Source: Pratylenchus scribneri
Lineage: Eukaryota > Nematoda > Chromadorea > Rhabditida > Pratylenchidae
Direction of reading: 5' to 3'
NCBI GenBank assembly: GCA_030063045.1
Contig: JAQSEB010000200.1
Coordinates: 521,983 to 585,982 of the forward strand
Length of the DNA stretch: 64,000 nucleotides
The notes beneath the pieces were generated by a model. That model saw nothing but the letters and a program-made list of their open reading frames with translations. It ran no database searches and was not told the DNA's origin. Below, in pieces: positions 1 to 10,840 of this stretch. The number at the start of each line of letters is the position of its first letter. Within the stretch, counting starts at the first letter, position 1. Made by a program: the position numbers and the translations under genes.

Positions 1-700
<700 letters not shown>

Positions 701-904
701 AAATGGAAATACAAAATAAAATTTGGTGAATAGAGGAAAGAAGTGGCATAATTTCAAAATGGTTTATTTATGTTTATTTCGAATAATTTAAATTGTTTTT
801 TAACATACATTTTATGTCATTTTTATTTTCTTTTGAAAAAAAATTTGAGAATAATAAATAAAATTGCTAATTATCAATGGAACAATCAATTCATATAAAA
901 AAAA

Positions 905-1479
905 TTATGGTACTCGGGTGATACTCATGTCATTGTCGAACTTCTGATTAAATTGACTGGTCTTTGCTCTAATGAAATATGTTTCTTTCATAATTTTCTC
1001 TTTCCAGAGTTGCTCTTCCGTTAATAGTCCTTTTTGCTTCATTAAATGGAATCTGAAAATTAAAAAAATAAAATGAATCAAATTAATTTTTGGTAGGGTA
1101 AAATCAAATTTAGTCAAAAAGTCGGCTTTTTTATATTTGTAAAATAAAAATTGATAAATTTCTTTAATGAAAATTTATAAACTAACCTAAACCATGTAAT
1201 CGGATGCCCTGGACCATAAATATAATGGAGCATTAAGGTATTGAGAGCAACAACTCCAATGCACCCGACGACTATAATGTAAGGCATTGTCCTTCTTTTT
1301 GTTGTGATTAAAGCAATGTAATATGGAATATTCATTCGAAATCGTTGTAATTGACCAATTTTGTTTATGCCAATTTTTTGGTTGTGCTGTGTTTTCGACG
1401 GCATTTCTATCCTTGTTGACTGTTGTGATGAGACATTTTCTTTGGAAGATGGAGGAATATTTTCGCTATTCATTTTCAT
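905..1479 (-). CDS. small single-pass membrane protein, unrecognised
   Basis: Two exons, 1187-1479 and 905-1052, joined by a GT-AG intron (1053-1186), encode 146 residues. The N-terminal third is polar and Ser/Gln-rich. One hydrophobic stretch (around TMPYIIVVGCIGVVALNTL) could cross a membrane, and a basic, charged tail follows (GPGHPITWFR then FHLMKQKGLL). The size and basic flanks would suit a small mitochondrial inner-membrane or assembly protein, but I do not recognise the family. The start is the first ATG of the open frame; a second ATG lies two codons later. It is convergent with the ABC transporter gene. The exon pair is likely real because the phase-2 junction restores an Arg and both exons read in one frame. 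Confidence 0.6.
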
Positions 1480-1540
1480 ATTTATTATCTAAAAATTATT
1501 TTTAAAAAATTATTTAAATCTTAAACATTTGTTAAATCAT

Positions 1541-1846
1541 GTTTTCAATTTGGTTTTAAGGGTTTCCCAAAATGTTGATCCCAAAAAAGTCAATTTTTTG
1601 GTGTAATCCTTGAAAAGTGAGAAGAGAAGAAAAAAGAAAAAACTGATTTGGATAAAATGTCATCGTGTAAGACATTTTATCCAAACCGGTTTGCTTTTGC
1701 TTTTGCTTTGCATTGCATTACAGCAGCAGGTTAGGTTTAGGTTTCGGTTATTTACAGGGAAAAGGGAAGGATTAAACTTAAAAACCAATGATGTTTTCGG
1801 GTTCAGCATGTTGGAAAAACCCTAAACCGGTTTCAAAACATAAATT
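1541..1846. repeat. foldback (MITE-like) repeat
   Basis: Non-coding spacer whose two ends are inverted, diverged copies of each other: the left end starts TGTTTTCAATTTGGTTTTAA and the right end, read in reverse, starts TGTTTTGAAACCGGTTTAGG. At the centre a perfect 15-bp hairpin (1647-1661 against 1671-1685, around GGATAAAATGTC) closes the structure. A related, oppositely oriented copy lies at 27482-27830. This is the organisation of a non-autonomous foldback/MITE element. I see no clear target-site duplication and no coding sequence. Confidence 0.6.
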
Positions 1847-1985
1847 TATAAAAGTTAAATTAGCAAAAACAGCAGGTTTGATTGAAATGCTTTAAACCAC
1901 TTTTCGGTGAAATGTGAAACGCGCAATTATAATTTATTAATATTAATTTCCTTTAAGGAAATAAATAAACATTCTATCCATAACA

Positions 1986-3221
1986 ATGGAGAAAGCCTCA
2001 TTTGAAAAAGCATATGCTTTTTATCGCAAAAACAATGATCAAGTGGCATTGAATGTTCTAAATAAATTGGACCAAAATGAACCCCGAGTAATGGAATTGA
2101 AGGCTCAAATTTTATATAGAATGGAACAATTTGAGGCATCATTGGAATTGTTAAAGTAAGTATTTTTACTTATTAAAATATTATTTAACACTTTTTTACT
2201 AGGAAATTAATTCGTACTCATAGTGATGACCAAGATTATCTTCGCCGAGCAAATTTGATTGCAGTAAAAACTCGTCTTCAAATGCAAAATAATGCACAAG
2301 AAGTTGAACTTGTGAATTTGGACACATTTGAATTGATGTACAATGCCTCTTGTCATTTAATTGCCTGTGGGAGGTTTAACGAAGCAGCCATATACGTGGA
2401 TAAAGCATTGGGTAATAAAAAATTGCAAAGTATTTTGAATAATAAATGTAATTATTTAGTCGAAAGTGAACGTGCATTGACCGCGGATGGATTTAGCAAG
2501 GAAGATAAAGAATTGGAAATGGCACAAATTCTGGCACAAAAGGCATTTGTTTTACAAAAAATGGGATCATCAAAGGAGGCATTGAAAATCTATCAACAAG
2601 TTCTTAAAACAAAGTAATTTTAAATTAAATTTAAAAATTATTTATAAATTTAGGGACTTGAGCAGGAAATTGAAATCAACAATTAAAGAAAACCTTGAGG
2701 CGGATTATATTCGATTTGGGAAAAATTGGAGACCAATTAAGCGGAAGTCGGATGAAACGATGGAACATGATAAAGTTTTTGCTATTTCTTTACAAATAAT
2801 TTTGAATGATTCAGGAAATAATCACCACAACAGCGACGAAGAAAAAAAGGAAGAGGAAGCCAAAGTTGCCAGCAAATTACGATCCAGAAATGCCGCCTGA
2901 TCCAGAAAGATGGTTGCCTCGCCAGGAAAGGACGGCTTATCGGAAGAAACTGCATAAAAAATTCAAGGATCGAGAAGTAGGACGAGGAACACAAGGGACC
3001 GCCGCTGCAAGCGCCACATCCGCCAACATGTTCGAAACAATTTTAAATTATAATTTCATTTCTCCAATATTTTTTTCAGTGACTATAGCTCTAAAGTCCC
3101 CGCCGGTAGCACCACAACCTCAACACCGCATGCATCGCCGAAACCAACTGCTGAAGGACCAAGACAGCAGAGACCGGCACACACACAAGCAAAGAAGAAA
3201 AAGAAGGGTGGAAAATGGTGA
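1986..3221 (+). CDS. srp-72: signal recognition particle subunit SRP72, short form
   Basis: Protein component of the SRP S-domain, which binds 7SL RNA with SRP68 and directs secretory ribosomes to the ER. Exons 1986-2155, 2203-2613, 2654-2774, 2815-3029 and 3080-3221 join to exactly 353 codons. The N-terminus carries TPR-like helices (EKAYAFYRKNNDQVALNVL; LMYNASCHLIACGRFNEAA). The C-terminus has the family hallmark, a lysine run followed by LPANYDPEMPPDPERWLP and GRGTQG, and ends in KKKKKGGKW. The protein is 352 residues whereas family members are usually about 650: the whole central TPR block between the third TPR-like helix pair and the RNA-binding tail is absent, the join falling at the exon 2/3 boundary (QVLKTK then DLSRKL). 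Splice sites and frames are clean, so it looks intact but internally shortened. Confidence 0.88.
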
Positions 3222-3460
3222 ATTAACACACAAAATGATGATCACATTCCAATTTAAAAGCAAAATTTTGTTAATCAATTTATTCAATAAAAATAATTAC
3301 ATTTGGATGAGATCAAATAAATTGTTCATGGATGATGACAATGAAAGTGAAAATTGGCTTTTTCCACTAATAATATAAATACAAATAGGAAGGGAATTGG
3401 AGTTTTTCACAGATCACATTTTGATAAAAACTAAATTGTTAATAATAAATTTGCTAGTAT

Positions 3461-5180
3461 TTATGGTAGTATTATATTCCTTTGTACATAATAGTAAGCA
3501 AATGCCATTGCCGCAACACCGCCACCAATAACAAATGGTTTCACAGCTTCATAAACATTTTGCCGGAGTGAAAAATTTCCTCTTCTCAACAATTCTTTTC
3601 GGGCAATTCGCATCTGACGAATTATTTTATCAATATAATGTGGTTTATTTTAATATTTTTTACCTGGGTAATTTCTAAATTATGTATTGCACTTCGTTGC
3701 CGCCTCTGACGTTCGCAAATTTGCATATATTCATTTTGGAGTTCTTTAAGGAGATCCGGCGGATATCTGGCGAATAATGCACGAGCTGTGTCCAGTATTC
3801 GATTGCAATTTATTTTTGCTGGCACCTGCGATTAAATTAAGTCAAATTACAATTGAATTAACATTGCATTACCTCATTAAGTAATTTGTGCAATAATGGC
3901 ATTTCCGGCTCACAATCCATTATTTCCTCCCTTCTCTCGTAAACTAAAGCTGCACTGATGTAAATTGGCATCAAATAATGAGAACAGAGCAAAAAGTCGA
4001 AGAAGAGTACAACCTTTAATAATAAAATTATTATTTTTAATTGAATTGATTTAACTTGTGAATAATCTTGCAGAGCATGTGAAAACCAAGTCACTTAATT
4101 TTTATTTTATTAAAATTAAATAAATGTAAAATGATACATGGCCAACTGAGTGCAAAAAGTGTGCCCAATTCATTGTCCCTCATTTTCCTCTCTATTTCAT
4201 GATCATGTAAATATAATAAAAGATATAAAATTTCCAATTCCTTCAAAACACTTTCTTCCAATGTATAAGTTAAATAATTGTTGAATGATCCTCTTTTGGA
4301 AATGTATTTGAGTGCTCGAAGTGCATCAATGTCTCCCAAAACGAGCAGAAATGTGAGGCAAACATCATGAAAACCTTAAATATTTTTTTAGATTAATTTA
4401 AATTTAAACTAAAACCTTGATAATAGTGAAAGTTTATATTTTCATATAACAATTGAACAATAATTTTTGTTAATTGTTCTTGTAAAATTTGTCTTCTATT
4501 TTCGTCAATGTCCGGTGGAAAACGAGCCAATGTTCTGGCCACATCCAATTCAACTTGACGCCATTCCGAATGAGATTGAAGTTCTTCTAATGTAATCGAC
4601 GAGACCTTAATTGGATAAATAATTGTTGTGTATTTATTTTAAATACCGGAGTTGGCATTTCTGTTTCATTGTTAATGTCTTCTTCATCATCCATTTGATG
4701 AGGTCTCTCATCTTCATCATCACCAAATAATGCAGATGAGGACATGTTGGAAATGGCAGATTCAAAATCAGAGTCAGAAATATTTGAAGTGCCGCCGGAT
4801 CCTTCTATTTCGATATTCTCATCTTTGTTATTTTTTGTAATATCATTCGATAATGTGGCTTCATCCCTCAAACATTGTGATTTATTTGGTTTTAAACATT
4901 CTGCTTCTGGTAGATTTTTAGCCAAAATTGGCCATATTCTATGAAAATAACAGATTAAATTAATAAATTATTAAAAATTTAACCTTTTTCTGTATTCATC
5001 TTTGATTAAACCTCCGGAAGAAAGTGCAAATCCACACAAATGTTGTAAGCGCCTTTCCAAGTTGTCCTGATTTTGATTTAAAAAATTTCTAATTTTTTCA
5101 CATTTCTTTGCAAGGGAGAGAGAAATTGCATTTGAAATTGGAGCCGAAATGTCGGATATATTATTAAAATTCTCATTCAT
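3461..5180 (-). CDS. tbc-20: TBC1 domain family member 20-like Rab GAP
   Basis: GTPase-activating protein expected to act on Rab1/Rab18-type GTPases at the ER and Golgi. Eight exons (4984-5180, 4647-4938, 4416-4605, 4138-4374, 4056-4093, 3873-4013, 3664-3825, 3461-3613) give 469 residues. The TBC domain shows the arginine finger in HSEWRQVELDVARTL, the glutamine finger in NFHYYQGFHDV, then GTLFALSWPLTWFSHAL and LMPIYISAALV, all matching TBC1D20. The C-terminus has a single hydrophobic segment (VIGGGVAAMAFAYYYV), the tail anchor typical of this member. An acidic insert (SDSDFESAISN..GDDEDERPHQ) separates the N-terminal helix and SGGLIKDEYRKRIWP from the catalytic core. The start is uncertain: the ATG at 5180 is the first in this exon, but an acceptor-like site at 5212 allows a further 5' exon. 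Confidence 0.88.
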
Positions 5181-5538
5181 CGCCCTTTGAAAAAGCTTCC
5201 GTTCCAAACTTCTGAAAAAATATTCACATTAAATCTCTCAAATTTTTAATTATTTTATTCAATAAAAAATATTTGGAATAATTTATCGACTGCATGAACA
5301 TATTTTGGGAAAAATTAAAAAAAAAAAACAACGTGAAATATAATGATAAATGTTAGCTAAATAAAATATTTCTCATGTTTTTTGCTTGATGAAAATTAAA
5401 TAAGAAAACGTAAATTTACTTGTGCTAACTGCTAAGTGCTACCCTAAACCCTTATTAATCAATTCTCGCTCTCCCCTCATTTCTACGAAATTTTTAAAAT
5501 AAATTTTTTAAAATTTTAAAAAAGCATTTAAGATATTT

Positions 5539-6567
5539 ATGTCTTTAAAATTATCATTATTTTATGATATTGCTTGTCCCCGTTCTTGGGTTTTCTATCA
5601 GGTAAGAATAAGAACAACTCGTTTTTATTATTAATATTACAAATTCAGGTGTTGCAGAAAAAAATACCAAAATGGACAAAGTATAGGAAGTTGCAGGTTC
5701 ATTATCTTCCAGTCAATTATTTATTTATCCACAAGCAAATTTGTAATATTAAAATTACTTGACAAAAAGTTTAAATTTATTTTTTTTTAAGATGGAATAT
5801 ATCCTATAGAATTAATTGCTACCAAGAAAGAATATATGCTCCAAGAACTGCATGATATTTGCGATTTTTATGGATTACCTAAAGGCGATTTTGAAGCAGT
5901 AATTTTATTTATTTATTTTGATATTTTTTTTTTTTTATTTTAGAAAAATAAACCGAGAGTGGCAAATTTGTTACTAAATTTCATTCGACAAAATCGACCT
6001 GAATATTATCAACAATTTATGGAAAGAATGCTATATGGTTATTGGCATAAATCTGAAATTTTCGAGCATACTTCGCATTGTTTTAAGGCAAAACTTTATT
6101 TATTACTTATTTAATAATTAATTAATATCTTAAGATTGGACGTGAACTCAATATCCCATTTAAAGAAATGGACAAAATTATTATGCAAATTATGAATATG
6201 GAAAATTATTTGGATATTGGAAATAGAAATTTGCAATTGGTCGTAGATGAAAGAGTAAATCAATTTACATTTTTAATTAATTAATTATAAAATTAAGATA
6301 ACGGATATTCCATGGTTTCGAATTGATTCCATTCCTGGGAATGAAAAATTAATTGGTTTTACGGAAATATTACGACTTGAATTAATGGATGAATTGATGG
6401 CACAAACTTCTTTCAACCCAATAAATCACAACATCAACAATCCGCTTTATTTAATTCCTGGAGCCGAAGGTGCAAATGCTTGTAAAGAAGACGAAAATGC
6501 TGATGAAAATGAAGATAAAAAGAGGTGGAAATTATATAATAAGGAAATTAAAAAGAATATTAATTGA
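5539..6567 (+). CDS. glutathione S-transferase kappa-like (DsbA-fold) protein
   Basis: Kappa-class GSTs are thioredoxin/DsbA-fold enzymes of mitochondria and peroxisomes that conjugate glutathione. Exons 5539-5601, 5649-5742, 5792-5898, 5944-6087, 6135-6254 and 6298-6567 total 266 codons. The N-terminus SLFYDIACPRSWVFYQ aligns with the strand and active-site region of GSTK (LFYDxxSPYSW). KEYMLQELHDICDFYGLPKGDF matches the characteristic helix of the family, and the C-terminal domain contains DIPWFRID..EKLIGFTEILRLELM, the usual cis-Pro and docking segment. Intron 4 (6088-6134) uses a GC donor after AAG; no GT donor nearby keeps the frame. The last ~50 residues are an acidic, low-complexity extension (DENADENEDKKR) not typical of the family. 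Confidence 0.72.
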
Positions 6568-6690
6568 TTTAATTTGCATAAATATTCGAAGTTAAATTTT
6601 AACAAAATTAATTCACAATTTGTTTTGTACACATTTAATATTTATATCGAATTTTAAACCATCAATTTTTACTCCGTTTTTTAGCTGAAA

Positions 6691-7187
6691 ATGCTTCGAC
6701 CATCAACTTTAAAATTTATATTATTGTTCAATTGCCGAATCAATGGCCGCCGTTGGATTTCCGAAACTCCACTCACAGTCCGTGGCTCAAAAAATGTTGA
6801 AATTAAGAAAATTTGGAAAGATTTGAAAAAGAAGGAAGAATTTGAGAAACACGAAATGGTAAAGAAATTTGTTTTTAAATTAATTAACCGTAAATACAAA
6901 TTCAGATGGAGCCAGTTGATTTGCAAGAATTGCCGCGTGCCCTCCAGGGTCATATTCGTGATTTGGATAGAGTGAACAAGGAAAGAGTGCAAGCGAATTT
7001 CCGGATATTATACAAAGGATTGTTTGTTTGCTGGGCATTAATTTGCCTTGTTTTCGCCATTTATCACTTTGGCTGCTGGGCAATGGGCCGTGAATCATTG
7101 TTAGAGGAAATTGACGAAGAAATTGCCATCGAACGAGGAGAATTGGTTTTGGATGAATACGGAAAACCAGTGCCAGCCACAAATTAA
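6691..7187 (+). CDS. small mitochondrial-type single-pass membrane protein, unrecognised
   Basis: Two exons, 6691-6858 and 6906-7187, encode 149 residues. The N-terminus is basic with aromatic and Arg residues (MLRPSTLKFILLFN, GRRWISETP), like a mitochondrial presequence. A charged helix follows, then one clear membrane segment (GLFVCWALICLVFAIYHFG) and an acidic tail ending KPVPATN. I cannot assign a family; size and layout would suit a respiratory-chain accessory or assembly factor. It lies between the GST and the ATP synthase f-like gene, all on the plus strand with short spacers, which could reflect co-expression, but operon structure is not shown by the sequence. Confidence 0.65.
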
Positions 7188-7394
7188 TTAATTTAATGTT
7201 TTGTTGGATTAGTACATTTTTAATTAATTTTTTGCAACGATTCTTTTTATAAAAATAAAATAAATGTGTTGTGTTGCTTGGTTTTTATTTTTTACCCATT
7301 TATTTGTTTTTTCTCAATTTATATAATTTTTATATTTTGTTTTGTAAATTTTTGAATATAATTTAATATTTTCAGCTGTAAAATTGGAATAATT

Positions 7395-8182
7395 ATGGCT
7401 CAAATACGAAATAAAAGTCGTATGGACAGAGTGGTTGCTTGGTTCAAAAAGGAAATGCCCGACAAATTTTATGAATTTGAGAAACCGCCGCATCCTGCAT
7501 TGACCCCATACCCTTGGGCATATCAATAGTATATTTTTAGATAATTGGTTTAAAATAATTTTAAACTAAATTAAAGCATCAATAAACCAATCATGCGTTG
7601 GATTGAACGCCAAGGTAATAATAATTCAATATTATTAAAATTTAAAATTTATTCACAATTTGTAAAGGAGTTCATTTCTATAATTCGGTTATGAACAAAA
7701 CTGAATTGGGCCTTTACCCAAAGGAATGGAATCCTCGAGTACATGGAATTTATTGCCATTGGCGTTATTATGGGACCAACAGTGAGAAATTAACATTTAA
7801 TTTCAAATTAATTACTAAATTTAGCCGATGTGCCGGTTTGGGATGTGAAAGTCAAGGATTTGGGAAAATGGTTTGCTCGCCGCAATTATAATCCCCGTGC
7901 AATGTAATTTTATTTTTTAATCATTAGTCAATAATAATTTTAATTTTTTGAAGTTGGCGTGAATTCTCTCGTTGGTGGCATAAATTCAACTATGACTACT
8001 ACAAAGGACCATTGTTCACCAACCCAATCGAATATCTGTTCATGTTCATTTTCCACTTCATGTTTGCTAATTGGCTGATCCGGTTTCTTACATTACCATT
8101 TTACATATTTATTAATAAATTATTTAGAAACATTCTCCTTGGCCAAAAAGAGCACATGCATGAAGCAATCTATCATTGGTGA
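7395..8182 (+). CDS. ATP synthase membrane subunit f-like, mitochondrial
   Basis: Likely the f subunit of the mitochondrial F1Fo ATP synthase (inner membrane, peripheral stalk base). Exons 7395-7528, 7577-7614, 7668-7781, 7825-7903 and 7954-8182 give 197 residues. The diagnostic stretch is VPVWDVKVKDLGKWFARR followed by a Trp/Tyr-rich segment (REFSRWWHKFNYDYYKGPLF), one membrane helix (YLFMFIFHFMFANWLIRF) and the ending EAIYHW, the same order as animal subunit f (VKLGELPSWL, YYRYYNKY, one TM, short basic tail). The protein is longer than the vertebrate form, as expected for nematodes, owing to an N-terminal part with KPPHPALTPYPW and VHGIYCHWRYYG. The assignment rests on this pattern and is not certain. 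Confidence 0.6.
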
Positions 8183-8589
8183 ATGAACAATAAATGAAGA
8201 CAAATTGATAGGAATTATTGGATGCTAATCAAATAGATAAACGACACAATGAAAGACAACCATTTATGGAATATGTTCCCCAAAAAATTTTAGTTCTTGT
8301 TAAATAAAGTTATCTCCAAATAAAAGGAAAATTCAAGTTTTTCCAATCTCATCTGCTGATCATTGATGAAGATAAGTATCCCACCCACCCATCCTTTCCT
8401 TATATATATTCTTGTTTTACATCAAACTTATAAAAAGTGGATGAAATTGCCGACGAGTTTACATTTGAATTGGATTTTCCAATTAATATTTTCATTCATT
8501 TATCCAATCATATTTTTGATTTTAATATCAGTTTTATGTTCAAGGAATTTAAATATATTGTTAATTTATTTCCTCATTTGCCCAAATCC

Positions 8590-9456
8590 ATGGTGCACAA
8601 TGGGACGGATATTCAAAGGCAAAGAGGCGTTTTGATTGTTTTTGAAGGATTGGATCGAAGTGGAAAAAGCACACAGGCCAAACTTTTGCAAAAATATTTT
8701 CAACAAATGGCAATGAAGGCGAGGATACAACGATTTCCCGGTTTAATACAATAATATTATTACCATTAATCATAATTTTTTATCCAATAGATCGAGAAGA
8801 ACCAATTACTGGGCCGGTAATTGACAATTACCTCCGAAATGAATTAGAAATGGGCGATGAGGCAATTCACCTTTATTTTACCACCAATCGATGGCTTCTC
8901 AAACCAAAAATGGTCCAAGAATTGACCGCGGGGCAACATTTAATTGTGGATAGGTGAAGGGAAGAGGAGGGTAAATTTGCATTTAATTCAATTTCAGATA
9001 TAGCCATTCTGGAATTGCATATTCACTGGCAAAGGGATTGGATCGACGATGGGTTTGTGTGCCGGAGGTTGGACTGCTTAAACCAGATTTGGTCATTTTC
9101 TTGGATGCAAACTCGGAAAAAGTGAGCCAACGTGAAGGATTTGGGAATGAATTGATGGAAAGGAGGTTGGTTTATCTACTCCAATCCAAATAAATTTAAA
9201 TTAAATTAACAGTGAATTCCAACAAATGGTCTACTCAAATATGGATGACCTCTTCGATAATGCATATTGGAGGGTTTGTCCTTCACAAAAATTATCCTCA
9301 AATAATGTTTTATTTCAGAGAATCGATGCAACTCGCCCAGTGGACGATGTGCACAATTCGGTGGTCGAAGAAGTCTGCGCCCTTTTGGAATCGATTAGTA
9401 ATGCCAGCGGCGCGAAACCCATGATTGAGTTTTCACCCAATGATTTTGGCATTTGA
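8590..9456 (+). CDS. thymidylate kinase (dTMP kinase)
   Basis: Phosphorylates dTMP to dTDP with ATP, the step joining de novo and salvage routes to dTTP. Exons 8590-8740, 8791-8953, 8998-9165, 9213-9273 and 9319-9456 give 226 residues (human enzyme 212). Motifs: P-loop FEGLDRSGKST, the DR motif that contacts the monophosphate in QRFPDREEPITG, the TMP-binding segment LIVDRYSHSGIAYSLAKGL, and LIKPDLVIFLD-type strand (here LLKPDLVIFLDA). The last intron (9274-9318) is 45 nt and stop-free, so reading through it would insert 15 spurious residues. The start at 8590 is chosen because it lies just before the conserved strand; an in-frame ATG at 8437 exists but adds a hydrophobic, non-conserved extension. 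Confidence 0.9.
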
Positions 9457-9689
9457 ATTCCATTTTAATGGGAAATCATCGGCACTTTCACTTTGCAATT
9501 TATTCTTTCTTTTATTTATTTTATTTATTGTATTATTTTTGGGATCAATATTGATGGATAATTATTAATTAATAAAAATTATTTATTTTCCGAGTATATT
9601 TTATTTTTATTATAATTAATAAAAAAATCATCCAATTGATCGAAAACGAAAACCCGTCCATGGAAGGATTGTAATTGTAAAGTTATTTT

Positions 9690-10490
9690 CCGGAAAGGGA
9701 TTGTAATTGTAATTGCACTTTTCTTTCCGGAAAGGGATTGTAATTGTAATTGCACTTTTCTTTCCGGAAAGGGATTGTAATTGTAATTGCACTTTTCTTT
9801 CCGGAATTGTAATTGCACTTTTCTTTCCGGAATTGTAATTGCACTTTTCTTTCTGGAATTGTAATTGCACTTTTCTTTCCGGAATTGTAATTGCACTTTT
9901 CTTTCCGGAATTGTAATTGCACTTTTCTTTCTGGAATTGTAATTGCACTTTTCTTTCCGGAATTGTAATTGCACTTTTCTTTCCGGAATTGTAATTGCAC
10001 TTTTCTTTCCGGAATTGTAATTGGACTTTTCTTTCTGGAATTGTAATTGCACTTTTCTTTCCGGAATTGTAATTGCACTTTTCTTCCCGGAATTGTAATT
10101 GCACTTTTCTTTCTGGAATTGTAATTGCACTTTTCTTTCCGGAATTGTAATTGCACTTTTCTTTCCGGAATTGTAATTGCACTTTTATTTCCGGAATTGT
10201 AATTGCACTTTTCTTTCTGGAATTGTAATTGCACTTTTCTTTCCGGAATTGTAATTGCACTTTTCTTTCCGGAATTGTAATTGCACTTTCTGGAATTGTA
10301 ATTGCACTTTTCTTTCCGGAATTGTAATTGCACTTTTCTTCCCGGAATTGTAATTGCACTTTTCTTTCTGGAATTGTAATTGCACTTTTCTTTCCGGAAT
10401 TGTAATTGCACTTTTCTTTCCGGAATTGTAATTGCACTTTTCTTTCCGGAATTGTAATTGCACTTTTCATTCAGGAAAGGGATTGTAATT
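9690..10490. repeat. 26-bp minisatellite array A (about 25 units)
   Basis: Tandem array with a 26-bp period; each unit contains TTGTAATTGCACTTTTC followed by a TTTCCGG-type block. The left end (9690-9790) carries three longer units with an extra GGGATTGTAATTG segment. Most of the array, from about 9800 to 10470, is regular 26-bp units with scattered single-base variants (CCGG/CTGG, TTTC/TTCC). Because 26 is not a multiple of three and the unit lacks stops, all three minus frames stay open, which creates long but meaningless ORFs with a 26-residue period. The same unit, inverted, forms array B at 50290-51020. Confidence 0.95.
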
Positions 10491-10840
10491 GCGATTGTAA
10501 TTTTCTAACTTCATTCCGGAAGGATGTAATTGTAAAAGTTTCCGGAAGGATTGTAAAAATTTGAGTTTTCGGGCAGTGCTTTTTAATTGCGTTATTTTTT
10601 TGTAAAATTTTCTCCAAATATTTTCATGCAGTCGATAAATTTGTTTTCTGTTTTCTAAGATATTATTTATTGAATAAAAATCGAAATAAATGGAATGAAC
10701 TGTAGAATTTACAACATTCGAAAAAGTTGGATTGGGGGATTTACAAAAATGTGAATAGAGGAAAGCGAATCATTTGGTCGGTTTCATAATTTAAGATTTA
10801 TCCATCAATTTGTTTTCTTAAACTTCCTTTTTAACATTTA
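10491..10840. other. spacer with decayed minisatellite edge
   Basis: The first ~70 bases hold degenerate pieces of the array (CATTCCGGAAGGATG, GTTTCCGGAAGGATTG). The rest is AT-rich with no coding signal; the final part is probably the 3' flank of the minus-strand zinc-finger gene. Confidence 0.6.

Noticed and set aside
9579..10470. Long minus-strand ORFs with a 26-residue repeat ([20 protein letters not shown])
   Set aside because: All three frames are open because the 26-bp DNA unit has no stop; the peptide repeat is the same DNA read in three phases. No coding bias or start context.
9690..10490. CRISPR array
   Set aside because: Units are adjacent with no unique spacers and the genome is eukaryotic.
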